Notes: generated by a model from the sequence alone, not told the origin. Counted from the stretch's first letter, positions 49,461-61,747 are shown. The stretch: DNA of 64,000 bases from Episyrphus balteatus (GCF_945859705.1 NC_079136.1:77314867-77378866), one strand, 5' to 3'. Program-made: numbers and translations.

Positions 49461-50690
49461 ATGACAAAAATCGCTAAGAACATCAATTCAATTTTCAAAC
49501 CCATCCAACAGTGTTTCATATCTCAAAAAAAACTCTTAAACTTTGCAAAGATATAAAAATTATTTTTAAAAAACTGGAGATAGGTTTCTTTCCAGCTAAC
49601 AAAAATGTACGCTGTTTATATATTTACAAGAAAATTTAATGTAATATTCATTTTATAAATGAATACATTGAGTCGACCAACAAATTCATCCAATTAAAAA
49701 GTTTATATAAATTGAAATACAACACCATATTGACACATACTCATTTTACTACTTCACCTTTTACTTCAACTAGATATACGTGTTGCGAGGTAACCTGGAG
49801 CAGAGCTAATTTTCCATGAGCTCATCAAAAATCGTTTCCGGGTTTCCATGCATGCATGTAGTAGGTACGTACGGCACCTAAAACTTATATCTCTACTCTA
49901 CTACAAACTTTGTTATCTTCATTGCATTCTTTTGAAATGACACACATTCGAACATTCATGTATGAGCAAATAATAGCATTAAAGGAAGCAAGCAACAAAA
50001 AGACAAAAAAAAAACAAAGCAAAACAAAACGTTCTCTTCCCTTCGTCTTATTAGAAACTTAACAAGTATTCTCTGTGCATCCTCCAGGTGCAAAATCACT
50101 TTATCTCTCACTGTGTTGCAAATGTTCTGATATGCTTGCTGTCTTCATATAGACAGACACATAGGTAAATAGATGGCTCAAATAACGAACGAACAAACAG
50201 GCAGCCATGGCAACCACGTTGTTGGAAACTTTTGCATTATGCACACACGCTTCCATGGATGGCGTGTATAATGAAATGAGAGCTTAATTCGTAAACAGAG
50301 GCCTGAATAATGCAAGACACTCATCCCTTTAGCTTGTTAAATGGGCAAAGTGTAGTATATGGTTCACATTCATTCGTTCATGCATGTCTACTGTGCTTTT
50401 CACAGTTCTTTAATGTTCGCAAAATAGCAGGAAGAAATCCTATTGAAAAGGACATGCTATGCTGTTTGGTAAATGGATTTCTTCATTTTCCATTTGAGTT
50501 GAAATTCTATGGATTTTTACTTATTATACTTTTTGGAATGTTATGTGTACAAAGCCCTCAGGATTCCTACTTAATGCCAATTTTGAATGACCATTTTACA
50601 GCGAGATGGTTACTTTTCATGCATTGCCTGAATTTTTTTACATATGTTCAAATATTTTCTACAATTCAAAGTCCAGTTAAAAAAAATTAT
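49461..50690. other. No recognisable feature
   Basis: AT-rich. A 150-codon frame at 50310-50762 has no domain, and its 3' part overlaps the next LINE relic. Confidence 0.45.
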
Positions 50691-50699
50691 ACAATACGC

Positions 50700-51215
50700 A
50701 AAAAGTCTAGGAAATCCCATGTTGGCAAGTCGCGATTTTTAAGGTCCAGGAGTAGGATGTAGTTATGGATTGTCGACAAATCTTGGATACGGACGTGGAA
50801 TGATAGGTCCCTAAACAACAATTAGCGGAGGCCTGGAGACCAACAATTGTAAGGTAGATATAACTGCCATCCAAGAAGTGCGATGGGAAGGGCTGTACAA
50901 AAGAAAGTAGATATACTACGGCGGCTGCTACCGACAACAGTGTTTATTTGGATCTTCTTCTTCCTTTTTCTCGGCGCTGTTATGATCTCGATGTCGAGGG
51001 GATCATAACTATCCCACGTTACTGCTTCACACTAGTGATCCGCTTGTGGGGTTCGCCGAACAGTGTTTATTTGGATACGGATTGATAATAGGAATCACAC
51101 TCAAACGAAACATTTTGAGCTTTAACTGCATCTGTGAGCGCCACATCAAGATCCGCATCATGACTAAATTCACTTTTATAAGCCTGATTTGCGAACAGGA
51201 GATCTAGGTCCAGGA
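50700..51215 (+). pseudogene. LINE endonuclease (APE) relic, RTE-like
   Basis: TWNDRSLN (about 50795; normally TWNVRSL) begins the endonuclease domain. After a frameshift comes KVDITAIQEVRWEGLYKRK (50851-50907), with the catalytic Glu of the QEVRW block retained, then IYYGGCYRQQCLFG. The same frame continues beyond an inserted SINE-like copy: LKRNILSFNCICERHIKIRI and TKFTFISLICEQE. The block order is that of RTE/CR1-type endonucleases, closest in feel to the RTE family from which craniofacial development protein 2-like frames derive. It is dead: stop after KRK, and an insertion. Confidence 0.85.
50954..51058 (-). mobile_element. SINE-like retroposon copy, 5'-truncated, 18-bp TSD
   Basis: The insert is flanked by AACAGTGTTTATTTGGAT at 50936-50953 and 51059-51076, an exact 18-bp TSD. 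On the minus strand it equals the last 105 bp of the element at 1066-1294, ending in the same GGAAGAAGAAG tail. The target is the LINE endonuclease relic, whose reading frame resumes in phase after the insert, which confirms the empty-site structure. Few differences from the 1066 copy suggest recent activity. Confidence 0.93.
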
Positions 51216-51395
51216 AAAAAAAATGTAGTACAAATATTAAAGGTTTACTTGGTGCTACTACATCTTGTTATTCACCAAGAAGCTAATATTAGATTATAAG
51301 GATAAGCAAATTAATTAGTGATATTAACAAAACATTTAGTTTGCCATTTTACTCATTTCTACACATATGTACACATTAATTGAACTATAATAAAT

Positions 51396-52659
51396 GGCTC
51401 CCGGAAATTACGCAATAGGAAATTACGCCAGATTTTTTTTTTGGAAAAAACGCCAGAATATTTCTTTTGGTTAAAATTGGAAAAAGCACCAGAAAATAAT
51501 TTGGAAAAAACAGCAGAAACATTGGAAATTGTGCCAGACAGCTATGGAAAAAAAGTCGGAAAATGAAATGGAAATTAGGCCAGAAAATATTACATTCTGG
51601 CTTAATTTCCACATTTCATTTTGGAAAAAGAACCTGAAAATTAATAAATAATTTCTTGTCTAATTTCCACATTTCATTTTGGAAAAAAGGCCAGAAAAGT
51701 TTTTTTCAATTCTAACAAAAAAAATGGATAAAAGTAAGTAAAAATACAACTAGCTGTGATCTGGAATAAGCGATTGTGTACCTACTTACTAGGGGAGGGG
51801 AGTGGGTCAACAAATTAACGGCCGGGGGGGGGGGGGCGCGTCGCGGGGCGCGTCGCGGGGCGCGCCGGGGCCAGGCGTTGCACCGCGTCGCGAGTCCGGC
51901 TGCCATCGGCGGAGCGCCGCGCGGCGGGGGGGGGGGCGGCTGCCATCGGCGGCGCGCCGGGCAGCGGGTTCGCGCGGTGCGGGGCGCGGCGGTGCGCAGC
52001 GGGGTGTGGCGGTTTGCGGCGGGTTGCGTCGCGTATCGCGACGCGCCCCCCCCCCCCGCCGCGCGGCTCGCCGCCGATGGCAGCCGGACTCGCGACGCGG
52101 TGCAACGCCTGGCCCCGGCGCGCCCCGCGACGCGCCCCCCCCCCCCCCGGCCGTTAATTTGTTGACCCACTCCCCTCCCCTAGTAAGTAGGTACACAATC
52201 GCTTATTCCAGATCACAGCTAGTTGTATTTTTACTTACTTTTATCCATTTTTTTGTTAGAATTGAAAAAAACTTTTCTGGCCGATTTGTTGCATCAAAAA
52301 AGAAGTAAAAACAAATGTTTTTTATAATTTTGTCTTTTAATTTGTACCCTACTATACAAAAATTAACATTTTTTAAGAATTTTTTCTGGCTCTTTTTCCA
52401 AAACAGAAAAAGGAAAAAACGCCAGAAACTTTCTGGCTTTTTTTCCAAATTTTTTTTTCTGGCTTTTTTTCCATTTTATAAAATGGAAAAAGCACCAGAA
52501 TTTTTTTTTGGAAAAAATGCCAGAAAATCGGAAATATTCCCAGAAAAATTTTGCACTTTTTTCCTAGGAAAAAACGCCAGATTTTGTATGAAATTTTTTT
52601 TGGCTTTTTTTCCAAAAAAAAATCTGGCGTAATTTCCTATGGCGTAATTTCCGGGAGCC
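51396..52659. mobile_element. 1.26-kb Foldback-like element with GC-rich core and 9-bp TSD
   Basis: It starts GGCTCCCGGAAATTACGC and ends in the mirror GCGTAATTTCCGGGAGCC. ATAATAAAT is present directly before (51387-51395) and after (52660-52668), a perfect 9-bp TSD. The outer arms are built of many short alternating repeats, GGAAAAAA-CGCCAGAA and TTCTGGC-TTTTTTCC, with different copy numbers (about 295 bp left, 380 bp right). Inside is a long palindrome around a GC-rich core. No transposase is encoded. Confidence 0.9.
51696..52278. repeat. Inner palindrome with extreme GC-rich core
   Basis: The left half (TTTTTTTCAATTCTAACAAA, CTAGCTGTGATCTGGAATAA, AGGGGAGGGGAGTGGGTCAA) is mirrored on the right. 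Between about 51820 and 52155 the base composition jumps to mostly G and C, with G12-14 and C13-16 runs and dense CpG (CGCGTCGCGGGGCGCG). GGCTGCCATCGGCGG occurs twice in direct orientation (51897 and 51938) and once inverted near 52070. Long open frames on both strands here are composition artefacts (Arg, Ala, Gly, Pro). Confidence 0.9.
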
Positions 52660-52669
52660 ATAATAAATG

Positions 52670-53480
52670 CATATAACCTTTAAGTAAAATGGCATTGTAT
52701 TTGTGCATCTAGATGCCATCTATGTATAAAAACAAACGAGTTAAAACCTAAACATTCGCATTGCTTTAAAAGCTTTAAAATAATTAAGCAATTACATAAC
52801 CCAAAAAGTTCAATTCAGAATGACCTGTTTCATTATAAGAAGTAGGTACTCTCATAAACACAATTATTTTTAATTATATTCTTACTCATTCATCCAGAGA
52901 TTTGAAAATAGAACAAAAATACCAAAAACACTTTAGTGTTGTAACTTTAAACAGATTTCTAAAGCAGAGAGTTGCAGTATAAATTCCAAAATTTGAAATT
53001 AATACAACCGCAGATGTTTCCTCAAATACTTGAATCCTCTCTCTCTCTGCTGGCAAATGCATTTTATAGTCACGTGACATATTCGTTTGGTTTGCAATTG
53101 AATGGAAAACTACTGTAGACTGTTGGACTGCATAATGACTTTATGGGTGGGAATCTAGAGAAAATAAATAGCATTGAGGCTTACAACAACATAAATCATA
53201 AATCCTTTCTAACAGAACCCAAATCGTGTCATTTAAAATAAAAGAAATATATGACACTAAGGCACGTAATGAATGCAATGAATTAAAACTACAAAAGGAC
53301 TGACCAAAAAAGGGAACTATGTCCTTTTTGGTTTAACATTGTACAAAAATAAAATCTGGCTAGAGAGTGTAGTTTAGAAAACATGTTTTTTGTGTAAACA
53401 AAGTTAAATACTTTAATTAAGTGTAGAAAAGTTTAAAAAGTACTTAATTTTTTTTTAGTTTATCTTTAAAAAATGATTAC
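52670..53480. other. No recognisable feature; repeat tail near 53500
   Basis: AT-rich. At 53498-53535 GAACAGACGAACGGACGGAC, GGCATCGGCATCACG looks like the GACR-tract end of the microsatellite repeat family. Confidence 0.4.
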
Positions 53481-53566
53481 AAAAAATACAAAACATGCCG
53501 AACAGACGAACGGACGGACGGCATCGGCATCACGAAAACCACTTTTTTAAACTTCTCTAATAATAA

Positions 53567-54770
53567 CACGGTGTTACAAAAATGAGGTTTTAAAATACAC
53601 GCGGGCGGAGACCTATCACATTTTGTAGAGCTAGTCGCACTGATTACGAAACGGTATTTAAAAAGTCCCTAACAGCCCCAAAATCTGGAGTTAGGGGCAA
53701 AAAACGGTTTTTTTGACTTTCACCCATTGAAAAAAATGTAGCTTTGTCAAATTTTTACCCATTTTCGATTTTTTTACAGTTTCTGATAGAAGATAAATAT
53801 ACCTTTTCAACAATGTATAATGACATTTTTTTCGTCATTTACCCAACTTCGACATCAAATTAAAGTATATATTTTCACAACAACATGCTGTTTTAAAAAT
53901 ATATTCTATAATAATATTTATTTCCAAATCAAACGAGGTATTTTTTTATGAAAATCAGTTTAAAATTGGCTTAGAAAAAAAATTTACGATTACAACCCAG
54001 ATACAGAAATTCGAACTTTTAGGTATAGAATAAAAATGATGTTTTGGCACGTAGTAGGATAACTTGGGCGCAAGGATTTGATAACGGGTTTTTGTAGAGG
54101 AGTTCAATACAAACATTTTTTTTTTGGGGAGGGGGGTCTATCTCCCCCCGTTTAGGTGGGAGGGGCAGTTTTCTAAGAAAATATCAAAATAAAAAAAAAA
54201 TTATTAAAAAACAACGGCAACACTTACAGTAATAAATGATACCACTTCCGAAAGGGCAAAATTGTACATTGAATTCGAATCAATAGTTTTTATTAGTAGT
54301 ATTATAACCAATAGTTTTTGAAATAATCGATTTCAAAGTTAAAAATAGGCGAAAAAAAAAATTACTCACACAGAAAACTGCCTCAATTGATTCCTTATCG
54401 AACAGTGAAAACTATATGATTCTATGTCTTCTAGTTTTTGAGAAAATTGAAAATAAAAACAAATAAAAACAAAAAATATTTTGAAAAAAGAAAAATCTGA
54501 TAAAATAATTTTTCCAATTTCTCAAAAACTAGAAGACATAGAAACATATAGTTTTCACTGTTCGATAAGGAATCAATCGAAAATGGGTACAAATTTGACG
54601 AAGCTAGATTTTTTCAATGGGTGAAAGTAAAAAAAAAAACAGTTTTTTGCCCCTAACTCCAGATTTTGGGGGTGTTAGGGACTTTTTAAATACCGTTTCG
54701 TAATCAGTGCGACTAGCTCTACAAAAGGTGATTGGTCTCCGCCCGCGTATATTTTGAGTGTTACACCGTG
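53567..54770. mobile_element. Palindromic element, copy 2 (1.2 kb, one arm deleted)
   Basis: This is the same family as 26391-28422: it starts CACGGTGTTAC, ends GTTACACCGTG, and has the same landmarks (CGCGGGCGGAGACCTATCA, GGGAGGGGGGTCTATCTCCC). The left arm is nearly complete to about 54450. The right arm lost about 700 bp, jumping from GATAAGGAATCAAT directly to CGAAAATGGGTAC at about 54580. Arm divergence from copy 1 is about 10%, so it is older or from another subfamily. The central spacer is in the opposite orientation to copy 1. No TSD is certain. Confidence 0.9.
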
Positions 54771-54872
54771 AATTAGAAACAAAATAGTTACAAAATATAA
54801 ACCTTTTTTAAATGCGCTAAGTTGATATAGGAAAACTTATCGAAACACTCAAAAGCCAAAAGCAACAAATAA

Positions 54873-55912
54873 ACTACTCAAGTAGCACAAAAGTCTAAAA
54901 TAAACCAAAATATTTGGTGTATTTTTTGCACTTTCGTGATTTTCATTTTGAATACAAAAAAATCACCATTTTCTCGTATATGTATAATAAACTCCGGTGG
55001 TTAAAAAAATATACCGATTTTTGGTGTATAAATGGCGCTAGTGGTATATTAAATGATCTGGTTTTTGGTGAAAATTATCCCTTTGAAATTGAAAAATAAA
55101 CAATAAATCTATGGATAAAATACACCATTTAAATTATTCTGATTTAAAATTTGAACCAAAGTTTATTTTGTATCTCAAACAGTTTGATGAATTCTAATTC
55201 ACACCATTTGTTATGAAATAATTGAAAACGAATTTGCATTCACTTTCATAATATTGCCATAAGAAACAAATGGTTAAATATGAATTTGTTTGCCAAATTT
55301 AAAAACGAAACACATTCTGTCTACTAATTTTATATTCTATCCCCTCTAAAAATCGAGGGCCTCTAAAATGTCAGTGAATTAATGATTTTTTTTTTTCGAT
55401 TTTAAAAATCAGTTTTTCAAAAATTATAATTTTTTTTGTTGTTTTTACATTTTTTTAGAAGAGTTCTTTTATAATATAATATACCGAATCGAAAAAACCA
55501 AGAATACGGGATAATTAGGTCGATAAATATACTATTATAGTAAGATAATTAATCGCTGTCTTCTTTTTTTACATGGCGGCCATTGAAAAATATGTGGTCT
55601 CCCACTCATGCATTCTGGTGAATTTTATGTCCAAAGGGTACTTCCAACACCAAAGAGAGTTTACAAAATACACCGTTTTGGTTGATTTCAGAATCGAATA
55701 ATTTTATGCACCATTAATGGTATATTATAAAAACAACTGAATATCGGTGTATTTTTTGCACGGAATCTTAAAAAAATGTTGAAATTTTTTACAGAAAAGA
55801 CAGTGGTATAATTTGTATACCACTGAGAAACACATTTGAGAAATACACCATATTTTTTCAATTTCCTCAATTTTACACCAAAATTTATACACCAGTGTGC
55901 TACTTGAGTAGT
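54873..55912. mobile_element. 1.04-kb element with 17-bp inverted ends
   Basis: ACTACTCAAGTAGCACA at 54873 is mirrored by TGTGCTACTTGAGTAGT ending 55912, a perfect 17-bp TIR. Inside, GGTGTATTTTTTGCAC occurs near both ends in the same orientation, and GTATATTA/ACACCAAAA strings recur. No transposase frame and no clear TSD. The superfamily is unknown to me. Confidence 0.75.
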
Positions 55913-56040
55913 GTTCACTGGGGCGTATGCGTACCTTTTTTAAATTTGTGATGATGCCATTGTCAGCTAAATCCTGAAAACTAAGAAATTTGGTTGATCA
56001 GTTACAGAAATATAGCAAATCAATTTGTATACTAAAATTG

Positions 56041-56744
56041 GGGAAACCGATGAAGTTACGAATACCAGAGTTACGGGCGACAGAGTTACGAGCGTCAAAG
56101 TTACGCGAAACCGAAGTTACGAAAAACTAGAGTTACGAATTCTAAAGTTATGTTAAGCTATGACATGTGATTTTTGGGTTGGCAACAATTGCGAGGAACG
56201 ACATGGAATTACAAACAAGAGATTAACATTTTTCTCATTGGTCAGAACTAAATGAGTAAAGCGAAAATGGGTGTTATTTAATCTTGTAAAATTTTGATTG
56301 GATAGGTATAGATATACATACATATATGGTTTTGTTTTTGTGAGAAGATCGCAAAAACGTTGAAATAGAAAAAAAAAACATGAGTATACTTATGTAAGTT
56401 TGGGGGACATAATTGAATTTAACTTCTTATTTGTCCAACTAATATTGCAAATACGTATTTTTTTTTCTATTAATTAATATAATTATTCATAGCGTATTTT
56501 GTAATACCCACTTTGTTATTATTTATATTAAAATAATAACCAAACCACCCCTTTTTTTTACAGACGTTATTTTGGTGTGTTGAACTGTTGTTGCAATTGT
56601 TGCCAACCCAAAAATCACATGTCATAGCTTAACATAACTTTAGAATTCGTAACTCTAGTTTTTCGTAACTTCGGTTTCGCGTAACTTTGACGGCCGTAAC
56701 TCTGTCGCGCGTAACTCTGTTATTCGTAACTCCGTTACCATTTC
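56041..56744. mobile_element. 704-bp Foldback-like element with GTTACG-repeat arms, 9-bp TSD
   Basis: CTAAAATTG lies directly before (56032-56040) and directly after (56745-56753), a 9-bp TSD. Arms of about 150 bp are inverted; each consists of about eight spaced AGTTACG units (CGTAACT on the right), followed by AAGCTATGACATGTGATTTT and GGGTTGGCAACAATTGC. The outermost 12-15 bp match imperfectly. The 390-bp centre is AT-rich and non-coding. Confidence 0.85.
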
Positions 56745-56759
56745 CTAAAATTGTGATGC

Positions 56760-59700
56760 TAGGAAAAAATGCTGCCATAAATCGTTGAATATTTAACTAC
56801 ATACATAGCTTTTGTATCATATTTTCTATAAAGCCACTGAATAAAGTTGAAAGAAAAGTCTTTTTTAAACTTCTAATTTCAATAAAATAAAATTCCTTTA
56901 ATAAACTTAAGAAGAATGCGTCTGAGCACATTAGAACTTTTAATAAAGTTGAATAAAGTGTATGAAGGTATTTTCAAAAGACACCTGTCACTGTCAACTT
57001 TATTAGGACAAATAAACTTTCAAGGTAACATTGACTACAAGTTTCTAAGCAATCGTTTCAAAAGAACATTTCCCAACTCCTCAATGTCAACCAAATTATA
57101 TAAAAAAAAAAAACACTTTTTAGACGTTTTCAGGACACTGTGAAATTTTTTTTTTGTATATCTCATTGTGCAAACAAAACAAATTTCGTAATCCCACCCC
57201 ATTGTCATGTCATATTGCAGCCTTATCTAGGCTTATAGAGAACCTCAGGATTAAAAGGAACATTTTCTTGGTGTTTTTGAGTAGTATCTCGCTTCTATTC
57301 TTAATCGTGAAGTTGATGGTTGTCTATATATACATATCTCTACGTGTTGTATACACTCCCTACGTATTTTATGTTAACGTTGCATATTTAGGTATAGCGT
57401 TTCTTCTCCTCACTCAGCCTTTTGTTCAGTTTGAGCTTCCTACACTCCTCAAGGGGAGCCAATTTTCTTCAACAGCAATAAGAACAAAATGTAGTACATA
57501 CATTCTTTCATACTTTTGTTCAAAAATTTTCAAACAGAACATATTCTTTTATACACCATGTTACCGCATCTGCATATCCTTAAAGCCTTTTTAAGGTCTC
57601 TGGCATGCTGCGGCACAAAACTTGAGAAAAAAAAAATAGTATAATGAAATTGCGTTGCAAGGAGTAACATAGTATGAAGGCGATGAAGAAAACTTGTAAG
57701 ATGAATGCGACTGACAGGCTTGCCAGAGTGCATAATTTACCACAAGACATTCAATATTTCTTTTTGTTTCAAACTTTTTTATGAGAAATGAAGCCTTCTT
57801 ATGAACATTTAAGTATTTTTAATATTTTATTTAGTCAATCTTAAAGATTAAAAATGTTAAAAATAAGAAAATAGAGTAATAATGAAGTGACAAAAAGCTT
57901 TTAGACCTAATGATTAGGTAAATGAGGAGATCAATGCATTTCTACTTTTTATTTTTAACTAAAAAAGTGGCAAGTCTGTTAACTGACATTAGTGCCTAAC
58001 ATTTTTGATAAAGGACTTTGTTAGGTAGAATGTTGAGAGAATTCCCATGGAAGAATTTTTTTTGTTCGTCTATAATGCGGTTGAGGAATTGTGATAGTTT
58101 GCGTTTGGTTGAAGACAAAAACAAAAAACAAAAAAAAACTTGTTCTAGGTTAAGTGGAACTCTTCAGTAATATGCAAATCCTGATAGATGCGAGAAATAT
58201 AGAGGTGTAAAATTTTGGGCGGCGGCGGTGTTGATGTGCGAGTGCGGTGTACTTCGCGCTGAGTGTACTTTTGTGTAGCTGATGGGAGGAAAACATAGTA
58301 ATTTTGAATGGGATTAAGTGGAAGACATAGCCTTGCAGGGTTGCTGCGTCATGTGGATGATGTCAAATGACAAAAAAAATTCTTTTATGTAAAAGTTGGA
58401 TGACATTTTAATGCAGAAATGAAATTATCATTTTGAAAGAAAAATATTCAAAAGCTTTTGAGTAGGGGTAATGTGTGTGGGATTGCATTGAAATGCAAAA
58501 TTATAATTCTTTTTTCCAACTACTAGTTAGCTTTAGTTGAAAGACTTGAGGTTTAAGAACTTAAACAAAAAAAAATTATTTGTTTGGAGTTGTACACGAG
58601 GAAGAATTAAGTGGATTGTTAAACAAAGAACTTAGCATGATATTATAATTTTCAAGGCTATCTTCATAAGTTTTATAGTTTTGAAGGATTAACTGGCATA
58701 ATTTGTGTATATAGTTAAAGTAAATAAAACTAGCAAGGACAAAATAAATATAAAACAATTTATTAGTTTTTGATTTTTCTAAGCTCTTCATAGTTTAAAA
58801 ATGTGTTTTAAAGCGCAATTAAAATTCATAGGAATCATAGTTGTTTATTGTTTTTTTTTTTTTTTTTGTGTAAAGAATCGGTGACGGTGAGGTATAAAAA
58901 AAGAGATTTTTCTACAACAAAACTTTTTCATAAAAAAAACGGAGTTTTTTTTAAATGGACACAATAGGACGTATTTATAATTGTTGTTTAGCCCGTATGA
59001 TACTTACTTTTTTTCTTATTTTTTATACTTTAAGTGCATTAAAATTAAAAAAAGGAATTAGAAAACATTTAAAAGAAATAATTTTTTTCATGGACCAAAT
59101 CGATAAATTTTAAACTGTAATACGAAATACATGTGATCCAGTCGTTTGTTCATTTTATTTCCTGTGAAAAATGATATTTAGGTTTTTTTTTACTAAATAT
59201 TTAAAAATTTAAGTAACTTGTACTATAAGAACAAAGAAAAATGCAAAATGGTTAAATGGTTTAATGCAGTACATATATTTGACCAGTCTTTTATTTATGT
59301 TTTTTTTTTTTTTTTTCATAAATAGTAGGTAAGAAATGTTAATATAACTTTAAGTTTTATACATTTTTTGAAAGTATAGTAAAGAGCTTTTTCTTCGTTT
59401 TTTTTATCGCTTAAACTAAGCTAAGCATCATAAATTAATAATTGCACGTTCTCTAAAAATCATAAAACTAAACCTTATTTAAAACCTTAAGTATAAATGC
59501 ATTCCGCCCAGGTACAACTATTGGACTCAAACATTTTGGCCATGAATACCGACTCTTATTAAAATTACATTGTGAATACACTATGAATTCTAACATATTA
59601 GGGAAATTTTAATAAATTCGTACACCTTAAATTAATATTTTCCGTAGTCTGGACGATGTTAATAAAGAAGAAAAACGTAATCAAAGAATAATTTTCATTA

Positions 59701-61100
59701 TTTTGAATTGTTTGAATTCACATTGTACATAATTTTTAATTTTAGTTTTGTGCATAAACTAAAAAAGAACGTATACGCCACAGTGACTTATATAATTTAT
59801 TTCTGAAGATATCTTCTTTTTCTCCCTTATTATCGGTATTATGACTGCAATGTAGAGAGGATCATAACATTGTCTCATATCTGCTTTATTTTGCTTAGGT
59901 ATAACATCAAACTGAATTCTGATTCAGTCTTATCGTACGGTTATAATATGCCACCATCTAGCCAAGAGTACAATTTTGCTTTAAATCAAAAATCTACTAT
60001 TAAAGGCGCGTTCTTAACACAATTTAAAATCATCACTCATCACAACAATTTTTTTTAAAGCATTTTTTGTAATCTGTGGCATATTTCGGTTCCACTAAAC
60101 TAGTCATTACTTTTTATGGCTGTGATTTGGTAAATTTCAGAAACTCTCCAGCATCTCGCTTAGTTGTATTATTTTCCTGAGCCATGAAAGAGAATTCTGA
60201 AAATCCAGTTTATTATACAAAACAACAAAAAAACTCATTGCAAACTTCAAACAAAAGATATTTACTTGTCCATCTGTGTGCGCCAGTAACACAGTATGGT
60301 TGTTGTATTAACTATTTATTTTTATTACATTTTATTTTTTGTTTTTTTATTTTTCTCTAAAAAAGGACACAACAGAAAATGACGACAATGAAACAGATTG
60401 GAATTCTTTGTGTTTGAGAACCACAATTTATCCACCCTGTGCCACACAAAAAATCCTATTTAACGTCATCGCAATCAAAACAGATACACAAGCAACAATA
60501 GACATTTTTGTAAGCACTTTGTGCATGGTTAATTAAGATTTTAATTTTAAAAGGTTTCCAGTTTCTATTTCATGAATGACGTTCAATTAATTCAACTTAA
60601 ATTGCTCTCTGTGTTCATTTTATACTCTTCTTTGCTATCGAAAAATGAATACATACATCTTCTTTGAATTGCTTAAAAAACATTGCTTAAAAAACATTGC
60701 TACGACGAATGTAAAAAAGAGATAAACAGCTCAGTTTAGAATTAAGTAAACTTGATCCTTAAAATTTTGTGAAATGGATTAACATTGTCATTGTTGAGTT
60801 TATATACAACCGATATAGCCCATTTGAGAGGAATCTTATTATTACATTGAAAATAACTTTCGAGTTGATGAGGAAGGATTTGCTGTCTTGTTTTCTGTTT
60901 TTTTTTTTAGATTTAATTTTTGATTTGATGTCCGAAATGAATTGTTTTGACATATGATCTAAGGATTTGGATTTGATTTTGTGTTAATTATATTAAACAA
61001 AAGGGCAGCGATATTTAATTCTGTGGTTTTGTTTTTTTTTTTTGTTGAATAACTCTAAATTCAAAAGTAACTTTTCGAAAGGGAATGTACCCTTTTTAAT
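56760..61100. other. 4.3 kb without recognisable genes
   Basis: AT-rich with many homopolymers (for example 58852-58867, 59300-59317). 58215-58270 is a small GC-rich patch (GGGCGGCGGCGGTG). At 59771 ACGTATACGCCACAGTGAC matches the motif near 14212 and 34203. A decayed copy of the 1066 retroposon lies near 59815-59880. Confidence 0.45.
59815..59880 (-). mobile_element. Decayed copy of the SINE-like retroposon
   Basis: CTTCTTTTTCTC ... GGTATTATGACTGCAATGTA, GAGAGGATCATAAC follows the order of the 50954 copy (CTTCTTCTTCC...TGTTATGATCTCGATGTC, GAGGGGATCATAAC) with many changes. Limits are uncertain. Confidence 0.4.
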
Positions 61101-61160
61101 TTCTGTTTTTTAAATAAAAGTGAAGATTTTTTTATCTGCGCACAATTTGCCCCTATCAAA

Positions 61161-61490
61161 GTGAAAGTAAAAATACCTAACACTCTCAAGCCCAAGTACG
61201 AACAAGAAGTTAAAATGAAAATGTCTCATAGCGTTATACAGAAGTTGATTATTCCAATGCTTGGGAGGTTGATTCAGAATAATGGTTTGCACACATACTT
61301 GGAGTCTTTTGGTTGTGCTGGTTTTTTTCTTCAGAGATTACAAAAAAATGTAGCATGTTACCTCACGCAAAACTTCAGTAATCTGGAACCGACTGGTACA
61401 GATTATATCACCGTCACTGCCACCATCAGACTCAGTCAGTGTCGTCTCGTAAAAAATGGAGTTGTAGATGATTTGTATACACTTCAATAG
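61161..61490 (+). CDS. Hypothetical 109-residue reading frame
   Basis: An ATG-to-stop frame with fairly balanced composition in a less AT-rich patch (61180-61480). No domain, signal peptide or neighbour is recognised, and splice sites are not evident. It may be chance, an old element or part of a host exon. Confidence 0.15.
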   Translation: MKVKIPNTLKPKYEQEVKMKMSHSVIQKLIIPMLGRLIQNNGLHTYLESFGCAGFFLQRLQKNVACYLTQNFSNLEPTGTDYITVTATIRLSQCRLVKNGVVDDLYTLQ

Positions 61491-61747
61491 GAATCACGCG
61501 ACAAACATCGACATAAGAAACGCTGAAGGGAATTGCACACAGATTGGAATCATGCATGAAGAGTGAAGACTTCACAAAAAAAAACAAAATGAACACTTGC
61601 TATTGTTATACTTAAATACAATAGAAAAACAAAAGACAGTACAAGTAGGAAGCAATGGAAAGTGCGACAATGATGGCGCCTAGACATTGGTGTTTACACT
61701 TCCTACAATTAACTTTTTTACGTATCTATAATGTACGTATAGTCTAA

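Noticed and set aside
51712..52308. Several 96-168-residue Arg/Ala/Gly/Pro-rich frames on both strands
   Set aside because: Stop codons are rare in the GC-rich palindromic core, and its symmetry makes near-identical frames on both strands. No domain is present.
53567..54770. Spacer inversion between the two palindrome copies, as evidence of recombination between arms
   Set aside because: With almost identical arms, an insertion in the opposite orientation looks the same as an inverted spacer, so no inversion needs to be invoked.
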